A program made the translations under genes and the position numbers. DNA of 64,000 bases from Sipunculus nudus (taxonomy: Eukaryota; Annelida; Sipuncula; Golfingiida; Sipunculidae): NCBI GenBank assembly GCA_026874595.1, contig CM049317.1:15058882-15122881 (forward strand), in the 5' to 3' direction. This document shows positions 41,581 through 53,408 of this stretch, in pieces; the first letter of the stretch is position 1, and the number at the start of each line of letters is the position of its first letter. The notes under the pieces are model-generated. The model had not been told where the DNA came from. It was given only the letters and a program-made list of their open reading frames with translations, and did not search any database.

Positions 41581-42588
41581 CAGGGTTGGGGTCAAGTACT
41601 CTGAAATGTACTTGAGTACAAGTACAAGTACTTTGCTTTTACCTGAGTACAAGTTCAAGTACGAGTACTCAAATTTTGAATGTACTCAAGTACAAGTACA
41701 AGTACATTAAAATGTACTCGAGTACAAGTACAAATACAGTTTTCATTCTTAAAGAAGAACAACATTGGTACTCCCTTTAAAACATTTTTTTAATTAAATA
41801 CATCAATGTTTGTAGGCAATATTGACAAACTATAAAATATAAAAAGTCTCAGAATCTCTTTGGCCACGTTGTAAAGGTGCAGATGTCATTTAAAAAACTC
41901 AAACTGGTTTTAAGACATGAAATTAACATGTGAAATATGTGGGATACACAGTTCATGGAGAAAAACTGTCACTGTCAGGCTTAGATCCCATTACTATGAA
42001 TGAACATCAACTGTTCAAAGGTGCTGTCACTCAACTGACACCGCTCTGGCCGAAAAACTTTTCCCCCAATGCTAAACAGTCTCTCCACTGGTGCAGAAGA
42101 TGCAGGTACACAGAGAAACCTACATTACATCTTCATTACACTACATGAATAAGTAAGACAGTTACAGCCAGTTATTAACAAGGTTTTGCAGGGGTGTTTC
42201 AGTGGGTGATGTAACAACAATGTGTAGAAGCAGTGGGGTGATCATTTTCTACTGACATTCAGGGAGAATGCCATCTCAAAGGATACAGCTGTGCCCTGTT
42301 GACTCTAATGTTAACTTTTAGAGTGTTCATGTGACTGAACATTGTTAGACTGTAACTTTGGCTTTTAATAAATTAATACAATATACATGAATTGCATGTT
42401 TCTTTGGAAAAAGTACTCAGATGTACTCAGATTGTACTAAGAGTACAGGGTATTTTTTACTGTACTCGAGTACAAGTACAAGTACGAGTACAAAAAAATT
42501 GTACAAGTACTGAGTACACATGAGTTCATGAAAATATGTACTTGAGTACACGAGTACACAAGTACTGAGTACATCGGCCCCAACCCTG
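41581..42588. mobile_element. 1.0-kb non-autonomous hAT-type element with 8-bp target duplication
   Basis: The ends are CAGGGTTGGGG and CCCCAACCCTG. Perfect duplications GCCACAGT lie at 41573-41580 and 42589-42596. The first and last ~130 bp are arrays of TACTCGAGTACAAGTA-like words. The target is a small hairpin (agcatctcagatgcca) in another repeat. No transposase frame. Confidence 0.94.
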
Positions 42589-42901
42589 GCCACAGTATAT
42601 AGAGGGTTGTCACAGGCCTGCCAAATCATTCATTTTTAAAAGAGTCCTGAAAATGATGTAAATTTCTCTTTTTTAACATTTTTTCAGCAGGACTCTTTTT
42701 ATTTTCTATTTTTTCAGTGAAAGAATTCCAAAATTTACTATTTCTCTCCTGCTTAAACAGTCCTGTTAGAACACGAATTTGACACTTCGCAAATTTTATG
42801 TGTGCAAATGTCCAGCATGTGCCACAACAAGTGGAAAATGCCCTCATCTTCATAAAGGGGGATATGCACCATGTATGTTTCTGACTTTTGGAAGGGTATA
42901 T

Positions 42902-43861
42902 ATAGAGCCCTGTCCTTTCTGTTTTAATGGAAAAACGGATGGAAAAACAGAATTAGGGTTCAAAACCGGAATTATATTAAATGCACGGAATACGGTGGAA
43001 AGTCGGATTTAGAGCAAATTTAAACTGCAAATAAAGGAATTCTCAGCGAATATCTTGTAAAAAAATCTTTCAAATTGCGCCAGCCATCTGCATAACAAGC
43101 AAAGTCTGCCAATTTAGGCTCTCAACCGTTACATTAAGCACCAAGCTTTGATGTTACAATTATTAACGAACATGCCTAAAATGCTGATACCGCCATTATG
43201 TGGCATACAATGATGTGGTTTTGCCGTGCGGTGGTAATCAGCCGAACCAAATCAGAATTTTTAAAGATTCTCTTCTTCAGTCCATTAAACATTTTACAAA
43301 GACATGATTGCTGACCAACGATGTGAAATTATGCGTGTAGGAGTTCCTGTCGTGGTCTCGCATAACCATATTAAAGAAGCAAACAGATCCAAATCTAGTG
43401 GGAAAGCCCGATCTTTCCTCATGTCATAGCGTCTCCTAGGCGAAATAGCTTTGAATATAATAAAACCATACTTGTTTTAAATGACTGAAATGATCGACGG
43501 TGAAACACAGACAGAACAGGTCCTAACTGATTTGTTTAAAGATGAAGACCAACTGTCTTACCGATTCAGTGAACAGCTGTGCAGGATGACTTACGTGTGG
43601 GCTTGTCGAAGAACCTTTTATACGAAGGACCAAGTATAATTTTAAATATAGCAGTATGCTCAGTGACAGCAGTATTTAAATTAAAAACAGCTTATTGAAC
43701 ATATAATCCATTTAATCATCCTGATTGTACAAGATTTAACTCTTAAAAGTATGTAGCAATTATATTATATAAAATATTAAGAAAAAAATAGAAAATTCCG
43801 GAATTTCGATTTTATTAAAATGGAAAATAAATATTTATAAAATGAAAAAACGGGGCTCTAA
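42902..43861. mobile_element. possible inverted-repeat transposon, ends AGAGCCC(T/C)GT
   Basis: The left end is AGAGCCCTGTCCTTTCTG and the right end is ACGGGGCTCT, an inverted match of about 10 bp. Both sides then carry 'aatgga/cggaattc'-like words. Flanks are TA-rich, so a target duplication cannot be read with certainty. No coding frame. Confidence 0.5.
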
Positions 43862-43989
43862 TATTATATATACATATTTGTGCTATGCGAAGCACATCTT
43901 TGTTCACTCTGATCAAAAATAGGGAATTGATGCTGAATTTTCTCTTTTATTCACCCTTTATTTCAAACTCTTGTCTACTCTATTTTTCC

Positions 43990-44127
43990 AGAGCACTTAT
44001 TCTTTATTTCAGTCATTTCCGATAGGCAGGCCTGTGTCATGTCATGAGAGCTTCCATCCCTCACTTTATTTGTGCCTCTGTGAATTGACAGACACCTGTA
44101 GTAGCTTGTTGACTGTCTTTATTCTAG
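43990..44127 (+). mobile_element. old family A 3'-end fragment
   Basis: It has 'tccatccctcactttatttgtgcc' and then the decayed hairpin GTAGTAGCTTGTTGACTG and ATTCTAG followed by TT, matching the family A terminus with several substitutions. Confidence 0.65.
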
Positions 44128-44282
44128 TTAAAACGATGCAAGCAATAAGGCCAGTGTTCCTCACCTGCATCAACTTCTTTTGAAAGTAGTTAGTATGTCA
44201 TGGATGATGGATCATTTCCCAACGAAAGAAGTGCTGATACGTTGCATGCCTATGACCTTATATCAGTTAAGGGGGATATTTG

Positions 44283-44515
44283 TTCATAAAAATATGTCTG
44301 TGTATCAGGAAGAACTTCAGTATTGTATAATTATACAGGTGTCCGCCTTTAGATGGAGCCCTACAGATAAAAGTTGGATATAAAAAAAAAATATGTCTGT
44401 GTATCAGGAAGTACTTCAGTATTGTATAATTATATAGGTGGCCGTCTTATCAGGCAAAATATGTGATGTTGTCAGATGGAGCCCTCAAGATAAAAGTTGG
44501 ATATAAAAAAAAGTA
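44283..44515. repeat. local tandem duplication (~100 bp, second unit enlarged)
   Basis: The block 'aatatgtctgtgtatcagga' to 'aaaagttggatataaaaaaa' occurs at 44291 and again at 44390, the second with about 30-40 extra bases. Non-coding. Confidence 0.85.
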
Positions 44516-45360
44516 GAGTGGATTGAAGAAGTTTCTCAAGTAGCTTGGCAGGGATTGAATGCCAAAAAATTTAAAACAAATAACATGGCCGTTTCACAAA
44601 GGAACTCATGTCTGGTAAGTTTAAGTGTTAGTAAATAGAAATCACTCAGTAAAGCTCAAATGTTTCCACCAGGTCTTGACTCCTCCTAGTCAGGTAACAA
44701 GTCTAGATGACTACTGAATCGGTTTACTTGGAGGTGTGGGTTAAAACCTGACAGCAGCATTCCTTTGCTCATGCCAGACATTCAGTCAAAGTAATGGAAA
44801 ATTAATTTAGAGATTTTCAGAGAGAAAAGTTTTCTGGTATCAGGTGCTTCCTTGCCTAGTCATGTGGTTGCATCACCAAAGGCTTAAAGATGACAGACTG
44901 TGTAATTAGTATGGCTGGTTTCTCCACCTCTCCGGGAGGAATCACTGGTGTACCAGTGTTTGTAATCAAGGGTTGGTTGGCCTAGAAGAGCGAAAATAAA
45001 TTATCATGAACAACCTGTTATTTTTGGGTTGGAAACCTAGTTACTGTCCTTACTCCTCAGGAGAAGCACTTGATGCTACTTGTCAAATGTAAATGTGAAA
45101 TGTACCTCTGTCTCATAATCCCTGCTTTTTTGCTTCATGTTTGTTATCAGGGCACGTTTTGTAACCAATTGAGCTAAAAAGTTAAAATTTTATACACAAC
45201 TGCCTCATTTCAAATTCTTTTAACAGACTGTAGCATAAAAGATTGATATAAATAATGTTTAAAGGTGCTTGTTTTTAGCTCAGCTGACTAAAAATATATT
45301 TTATAAAAAAAAGAAATATATCTGTGTGCATAATGTGATGTTACCTGACTAAATTAAGTA
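44516..45360. other. unassigned stretch
   Basis: No supportable gene. A 12-20-base family E start-like remnant (ttttagctcagctgacta) occurs at 45276. Confidence 0.4.
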
Positions 45361-45977
45361 TAAATGTTGATGCAATTTAGATTTGTGAATCAATTTAAAT
45401 ATTCACATAAATATGATATACTGTCAATATATAGTAAAATTTATAAACTTTAAAAAAAAATGACTTAACAAAAGAAAAAATAGGATCTAATGCAAATATT
45501 TGTTCATTATTTTCCTGTCTCAGTAGAATGGAAATTAATGTTATTTACTTTGTTTTCCATCTCTCTGCCTGTTTTTAAATATTCAAAAATAATTTCATTT
45601 AAATTAAATTTTATCCTTTCGTATATGCAGAGGTGCTGTAACTCCTACCAGTCCCTGTAAGCACCATTGAATTTAATTCCGTATTCTGTATTTATATCCA
45701 AAGGTGTTGTAACTCCCCCCCCCCCCAGTATTGATGGATAGTATTTTTATTGCAACTTCAATGGGGGGCCCCCTGTTTGTCACCATGAGTATGGTCAGTG
45801 AAATGCTAAATCCTTACCTTGGGTAATGTTCAGTATCTACGCAAAATATGAAGGAAATGTGGGGTTATACATATCTTAATTCATGAGAAAATTTCTATGT
45901 TAGTATGAGAGGATTAATGTATTTGCTACACTTGATTTAAACTTGAATAATAATTTACACACATGGAGCAACCTTGG

Positions 45978-46883
45978 CAGTGTGTAAAACCAGGACCCCC
46001 CCAGATCCCGGACCCCAAGAAAACTTTTGATTGGTTAAAAAACATACAAAAATAGTCTGTTTTGCAACAAAGTTTGATAATTAACACTTACGGACCCTGG
46101 CACTTGGACTTCACAAATTTCACGGACCCCTTTTACTTGTTGTTTTACCATTTCTTTAGCACATATTTTCACATTACTTTTAGGCATAACACACATGTGA
46201 TTTAGTAACTGTGTCATTGTATCTGTATTTTTACATTTTTGTCTCACCTTTTATCCATGTTTTAAATTTGCTATATATTCCATTTGTTTATTGTTTTCAA
46301 AAGTATATTAAGAACATTTACAAAATCATCATGTTTGTAGCTAGAGTTTGCTTGAAGTGCAAGTAATCATCAGTTCCTTTGGGTAGTTATATTATTGCCA
46401 ACTTTTAACTTCACATGGTTGTTCATGAATGGAACACAAAACCTGTGTTATGTGGAATAGCTCTGATATATCAGTGTCCGGTCAACAATGCCCGGTAGCA
46501 TACTTCAAATAAATCCCCCTCAGTGTGGCTGCATTATTATATTTTCAATTGAAATAACATATAATCATATTTAATGTGTGACATGAGTGGTAGTTCTTAT
46601 CTCATTGAGTCATAAATAAAATTATTTTGGTTACTGGGGTCTGTCAAAATGGAACTGTCATCAGAATCAAGCACTTGAGGTCCGTATCCAGTAAAACATT
46701 TTGTTTACTTAAATCTTTCATTAAATCAGTCATTTACAAAGCTGCAACATTTGCATGGACTTTGCTCTGTTCCTGTATCAGCAACAAGTGTGTGTTTATT
46801 AGTTTAACTGAAATAAAAAACTGAAAATGTGGAAATTGTTTTGTTGGGGTCCTGGATCCGTGGGGTCCAGGTTTAACACACTG
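45978..46883. mobile_element. 0.9-kb inverted-repeat transposon, ends CAGTGTGT(A/T)AAACC
   Basis: The left end is CAGTGTGTAAAACCAGGACC and the right end complements to CAGTGTGTTAAACCTGGACC. Similarity continues for ~40 bp (GGATCC/GGACCCC words). The immediate flanks do not show a clear duplication, so the superfamily is uncertain. No transposase. Confidence 0.68.
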
Positions 46884-47610
46884 CATGCCAGCAACCCCTT
46901 GAGGCTACCATTTACATTGAAATAATTTCAGAGAGCAAAATAAATACTAAATGGCTGTGATCACAGTAACATACAAAGGGTAAGCAATAAGACAATCTGG
47001 AACAGCTGCAGCACATATACACCCAGCAGCTAGAAATCTTTGGTTGGGTTTAGTTTAGATACAAGTATATATTAGACATTTATATAATCATGAAAATATG
47101 ATTAACTGTCCATAGTTGGGCATAAGTGACTGCAACTGATATACTATTTGAACTTTAGAGAACCGCTAATTTCCAGTAAATAAAGTTTATTATTGTAAAT
47201 TGATTCTGAGATAGGTTTGAACTTTTAATTGTGGCCCAGCTGGTAATGGCAAATCTGTCTAAATATCAGCAATTTCATAAGAGTAACCAGTGGTTTAACA
47301 ATCCTAGAGAGCTGGCTTATCTATATAGGGTTGCCCGTGATGTCTCTGATTGGATGTTGGGAAGATGCAAGTTGACAGCCCGAATGTAGCTGTTAATTCA
47401 TTTCTAAAGATTGATAAGTGAGGTACATTCAGCTTTGACAATGTCACCCTGTCTCAAGTTTCATCCCATCTAATGTAAATAAAAAGACAGGTTTTTCTTT
47501 CAAGGTATACAGTCTTTTTATTATCAATATATAGGTGTTTAGTTAGATTGGCAAAAGTTGATCATTATAGACCTAACTTGTTTCATTAAGCCGTTCACTC
47601 ATGCTATGTG
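46884..47610. other. unassigned stretch
   Basis: AT-rich; nothing recognised. Confidence 0.45.
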
Positions 47611-47620
47611 CAGGTATATA

Positions 47621-49807
47621 TATATATGTCAGAGACGAGATTGAAATCCAGGCGGATTTTAAATTCGCCTAGACGAGATTGCGATTGTGATCTCGCCTAG
47701 GCGAGATTGCAATTGTGATCTCGGCTAGACGGATTTTAAACTCGCCTAGACGAGATCACAATCGCAATCTCGCCTAGGCGAGATTAAAATCCATCATGGA
47801 GCAGGCCAGGATTTTAATCTCGCCTAGGCGAGTTTAAAATCTGTCTGGTGTCATCCAGGCGAGTTTAAAATCTGCCTGATATCACTTAGGCGAGTTTAAA
47901 ATCTGCCTAGGCGAGATTAAAATAGTGATCTGATCTAATTTCCCAATAAATTATGCATTGTAATTGACTTAGGAAAGATGTTTTCAGTCAGATTTTCAAT
48001 ATTTTAACACTGAATGGTTATGTATAGTTTACAAGTTATATATTTATTAATATTTACAGAATATTATATTATTAATGTAATAATTAACAATTTTGGAAAT
48101 GGAATATTTTATATTATATATTTTTTATTAATATGGTTATGTATAGTTCACAAGTAATATATTTTTAATAATATATACAGAATATTATAATATTTATGTA
48201 ATAATTAACATTAATTTTTTTATTTTATATTTTTATTTATAAACTAGGTAATAAGAAACTTACATTGGTATTGTATATGGCATATTCAAATGATATATGA
48301 TGTGGGCTGCTGCTGATTATTTACATAATAATTTTGTTGTCAATATTAATTTGAAGGGAAACTGGTATTAGTAATATTAGTAATGTAGTATTTTAAAAAG
48401 ACAAAAGGAACATAGCTCATTTATTTTTTATCAATATAATTCAATGCATGTTCACATGCATAAATGATCTATTACTCTATGAATCTAGAAATCAAATTTT
48501 TTCTGATATGATATAATACTGTCCAAAAAAAGGCAGTTATCTTGTAACACAGTCTACATAAATATTGAAGCTTCACAAAATGCCTCACAAAACATTAAAA
48601 AAAAGATCAGAAGAATATTATATACATTATAAGAAAAGACTAAATAAGACAAAGAAATATTCACATGCATACATCTGTGTATCAACTTTTACCTTTTCTC
48701 ATATGATGTTTATTACCAAAAAAAGGATGGTGTATCAAAGTCCATCATAAATACTGATACCCTGCATATTTTGTACCATAAGTGTACATGTTTTGACTGT
48801 TGAGTGTTGAATACCTGGGTGAAAAGAAACTTTGAACTAGATCAACCAACTAATTTGTTCTGTTTGTCCTGTAAGAACTATCAAATAGGATGACTGTTTA
48901 TGTTAATGTGTAATATACTCATTAAATAGTGAAGTAATAGCTATCTAGACTAATCTATCTATCTGTCTATCTATCTATCTATGATTGATTCAATATGCAA
49001 GTGGATGACTTTTTCCCCCAGATTTGCTCTTCATAATATCTCATAAGTGTGCTTCAATATACCTCTTGTTACTCGCCAATTGCCATATATTTAAATACAA
49101 TTACAAATAATTTTTTTTTAAAATTATTAGTGATATTTACAAACACAAGGTTGTTAAGAAAACTGGAGAAAAAAATAAAGATTGATAAATGTTTTGCAAA
49201 TAATTGGTATGATAAGGATGCTGTAGACCACATGAAACACATCAAAGGTGCAAATAATAATCAAAAATCTATTTCATAATTCTGTTTCCAAAATTAATGT
49301 TAATTATCACATGAATAACTATTACATTACTGTAAAAAAGTTAATTATTACATTAATACTATAATATTCTGTAAATATTAATAAATATATTACCTTTTAA
49401 CTATATATAACCATTCAGTGTTAAAATATTGAAAATCCGACTGAAAACATCTTTCATATGTCAGTTACAATACTTAATATATTAGGAAATTAGATCAGAT
49501 CACTATTTTAATCTCGCCTAGGCAGATTTTAAACTCGCCTAAGTGATATCAGGCAGATTTTAAACTCGCCTGGATGACACCAGACAGATTTTAAACTCGC
49601 CTAGGCGAGATTAAAATCCTGGCCTGCTCCATGATGGATTTTAATCTCGCCTAGGCGAGATTGCGATTGTGATCTCGTCTAGGCGAGTTTAAAATCCGTC
49701 TAGCCGAGATCACAATTGCAATCTCGCCTAGGCGAGATCACAATCGCAATCTCGTCTAGGCGAATTTAAAATCCGCCTGGATTTTAATCTCGTCTCTGAC
49801 ATATATA
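47621..49807. mobile_element. 2.2-kb foldback element with ~500-bp modular palindromic arms
   Basis: The left arm (47621 to about 48130) and right arm (about 49295-49807) are reverse complements. They end in TATATATGTCAGAGACGAGA and its complement. The outer ~320 bp of each arm is a chain of small palindromes: CTCGCCTAGGCGAG cores flanked by GATTTTAAA or TTTAAAATC. The inner arm is AT-rich, and part of it is doubled on the left side (about 48030-48120 and 48130-48225). The middle 1.1 kb is AT-rich without a recognisable protein. It sits in a TATATATA site. Confidence 0.9.
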
Positions 49808-52030
49808 TGTCGAGGCCCAGATTAGAATCTGGCCCAATTTAAAACTGGGCCAGCCCAGATCAAAATTTTGATTTGGACCGGCCCAGATCAAAATTCTAAT
49901 CTCGGCCAGACCAGTTTTAAACTAGGGAGAGGTTTGTGATACCATTTCTGTAATTTTCAATAGCAAAATATATATATATGTCGAGGCCCAGATTAGAATC
50001 TGACCCAATTTAAATCTGGGCCAGCCCAGATTAGAATTTTGATCTGGGCCAGTCCAGATTAAAATCCTGTGGTGAAGATTTCAGGATTTAAATCTGGTCT
50101 GGACTGATTTTAAACTGGGCTGGCCCAGATCAGAATTTTGATCTGGGCTGGTCAAGTTTATTATCCTGTGGTGGACTGATTTTAAACTGGGCTGGCCCAG
50201 ATCAAAATTTTAATCTGGGCTAGTCAAGATTACATTCCTGTGATGGACTGATTTTAAACTGGGCCTAACCAGATCAGAATCCTAATCTAATCTTAGGCTA
50301 GCTTGATTTTTATCATCTTAAATCAGATAATACTGTAAACATTTATTCCAGATACACCATTTTGAAGGGCACAAAACACATAATGAACAAGATCATTTAA
50401 AATATTTTGGTGAAGAAAAGGCTAATGAACAAATGTGATGTGCTTCTTTGGTTTTATCTTTTCTTCAGGCATACAAGTTCACATTTGAACTTCAGCTAAA
50501 CAAACTACCATAATTAATCATAGTTTAGAACATGTCAGTTTTGAGACATTTACTTGACTTAATATCAAAATTTTCAACTTAACTGAGATAATTTTCTGTT
50601 CTAAATATCAAAATTTCATGTGTGATATTAAATATATACATGCATAATTAAATACCAGATTTACCCATTTATAAGTGAACAAAAGTAATTTATCAATCTT
50701 GATGCTCATTTGGGTGAGCAGCATGACATTGTGCTGCCCTAACACGGGGCTAGGGAGAGGTTTGTGATACCATTTCTGTAATTTTCAATAGCAAAATATA
50801 TATATATGTCGAGGCCCAGATTAGAATCTGACCCAATTTAAATCTGGGCCAGCCCAGATTAGAATTTTAATCTGGGCCAGTCCAGATTAAAATCCTGTGG
50901 TGAAGATTTCAGGATTTAAATCTGGTCTGGACTGATTTTAAACTGGGCTGGCCCAGATCAGAATTTTGATCTGGGCTGGTCAAGTTTATTATCCTGTGGT
51001 GGACTGATTTTAAACTGGGCTGGCCCAGATCAAAATTTTAATCTGGGCTAGTCAAGATTACATTCCTGTGATGGACTGATTTTAAACTGGGCCTAACCAG
51101 ATCAGAATCCTAATCTAATCTTAGGCTAGCTTGATTTTTATCATCTTAAATCAGATAATACTGTAAACATTTATTCCAGATACACCATTTTGAAGGGCAC
51201 AAAACACATAATGAACAAGATCATTTAAAATATTTTGGTGAAGAAAAGGCTAATGAACAAATGTGATGTGCTTCTTTGGTTTTATCTTTTCTTCAGGCAT
51301 ACAAGTTCACATTTGAACTTCAGCTAAACAAACTACCATAATTAATCATAGTTTAGAACATGTCAGTTTTGAGACATTTACTTGACTTAATATCAAAATT
51401 TTCAACTTAACTGAGATAATTTTCTGTTCTAAATATCAAAATTTCATGTGTGATATTAAATATATACATGCATAATTAAATACCAGATTTACCCATTTAT
51501 AAGTGAACAAAAGTAATTTATCAATCTTGATGCTCATTTGGGTGAGCAGCATGACATTGTGCTGCCCTAACACGGGGCTAGGGAGAGGTTTGTGATACCA
51601 TTTCTGTAATTTTCAATAGCAAAATATATATATATGTCGAGGCCCAGATTAGAATCTGACCCAATTTAAATCTGGGCCAACCCAGATCAAAATTTTAATT
51701 TGGACCGACACAGATCAAAATCCTAATCTGGGCCAGACCAGTTTTAAACTGGGCCAGCCAAGATTAAAATTTTGATCTGGGCCGGTCCAGATTAAAATTC
51801 TGTGGTGAAGACTATAGGATTTAAATCTGGTCTGGACTAATTTTAAACTGGGCTGGCCCAGATCAAAATTTTAATCTGGGCTAGTTAAGATTACAATCCT
51901 GTGGTGGACTGATTTAAAACCTAACCAAATCAGAATCCTAATCTAATCTAAGGCTAGCTTGATTTTTATCATCTTAAATCAGATACTACAGTAAACATTT
52001 ATTCCAGATACACCATTTTGAAGGGCACAA
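49803..52030. repeat. second palindromic family, tandem with exact 828-bp period
   Basis: A partial unit (49803-49921) is followed by units at 49922-50749, 50750-51577 and a diverged third from 51578 to about 52030. The first two differ at only a few bases. Each unit has a TATATATGTCGAGGCCCAGA start and a run of CTGGGC-GCCCAG hairpins spaced by GATTTTAAA/ATCAAAATT words, then ~500 bp of plain AT-rich sequence. No matching opposite arm is in the window. No gene. Confidence 0.93.
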
Positions 52031-53189
52031 ATACATAAATGATAAATAACATAACAAATAAAATTGTGAATTTACAGGTCTTGGATCACAAGCTTAAAAT
52101 TGAGTAACAAATATATTGATTATTATTGATTAAAATTTGTTTTAGTTTGTTGGATGAATGCCCATGTTCTGCAAGCTATATTTGTAGTTTTTAGCTGTTA
52201 AATATCAATGTTTAACATGATTATCTTATAATTATATATTAGACATTTTACATAAGAGATGAAATTACAAAATAAATATGACAGGATCGAACAAATGATA
52301 TTTTCATAGAATATTTCTTGGATATTTCTTGACCTGAGGACCTTTCCTCATTAGTCTTCCTGGGTTGGAACAGGCCCCCTACCCCCCCCCCCCCACCTTT
52401 TCTAAAACCCTGAATCCACCCCTGTTATGAATGTAACAGGAAATAAGACTCTTTACTAAACTCGTCAGTGTGCCATATTTTTTTATGAACTAAGGTAAAC
52501 AACTTGAAGACCATGTTTGACAATTTTTATTCATTACCTGATATACATCTGTGAATCTTCAAGGAGTTTTATTGACCAGGAAGTTTCTTAAACATTTGGA
52601 TTGACCAATCATAAGAAGCTTCCTGCATTTTCCGTTTCCCAACTTGCTACATATATTGTGTGATCTTGACAGAGAACCAGAAGACAAGAAGTATTGTGTG
52701 AAGAGAGAGCTTGTACAACTGTGTTCTGGTGATAGTTCACAATCACAAGGAATAAAGCACATGAACTATTGCACTCATTAGCAAATAGATCTTATCATTA
52801 TCGCTCAGTGCTAGGATTCAACTCTTTAATTAAGACAACTGGGTTTCTTTCTTGCTGAGTGAAGGACCGGGGACAAGGGGATGCATTTCCTCTGCCCCAC
52901 AGTGATGCTTCTGTTACCATGGTTACATGCACTATGGACTCTAGCCAGCAGGACATTGTATCTAGTCTTAATGACATATGTGCCTGACTGTGATTATGGT
53001 GAAGATGATGGTGCAAAGACAATAGAAATGTGAGAAGTGATGCTCCGTACCAAGGTAAACTGTAGTTAAATTCTTACTTTTGTATTTTGTATATTTTAAA
53101 ATATGTACCTAGGTAAATTTTGTATTTTTATATGCTCACTGAGGTTAACTTTATAATTTTAAATATGTTTCCCCAGATAAATTTGAATT
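52031..53189. other. unassigned stretch with poly-C
   Basis: A C run lies at 52382-52396. Nearby text (aaccctgaatccacccctg) resembles a transposon end of the CAGTGGCGGATC type but has no partner. Frames at 52559-52762 and 52798-53022 have no recognised family. Confidence 0.4.
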
Positions 53190-53408
53190 TTAAGTTCAGT
53201 TGACCATAAGTCATCTGAGCTATAGTCGTGGTCCATTGCCCGTCATCCGTCCGTCTGTTTGTCTGTCCGTCTGTCCAGATGTCCGTCCGTAAGACTGGCA
53301 CGTTTCGACACCATTGGACCTACGAATCTGAAATTTGCCATACAGTTAGATGTCCAAAAAAATTGGGTCAATAGGACTTCGAGATATTAAGGAAAAACCT
53401 CAATTTTT
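53190..53408 (+). mobile_element. family E 5' fragment (E3)
   Basis: A degraded hairpin start (agttcagttgaccataagtcatctgagct) and (gtccgtctgtc)n run are cut off where a second family E start begins. Confidence 0.7.

Noticed and set aside
48565-48750. Lys-rich 61-residue frame in the middle of the foldback element
   Set aside because: Low-complexity AT-rich codons, with no similarity to a transposase catalytic motif.
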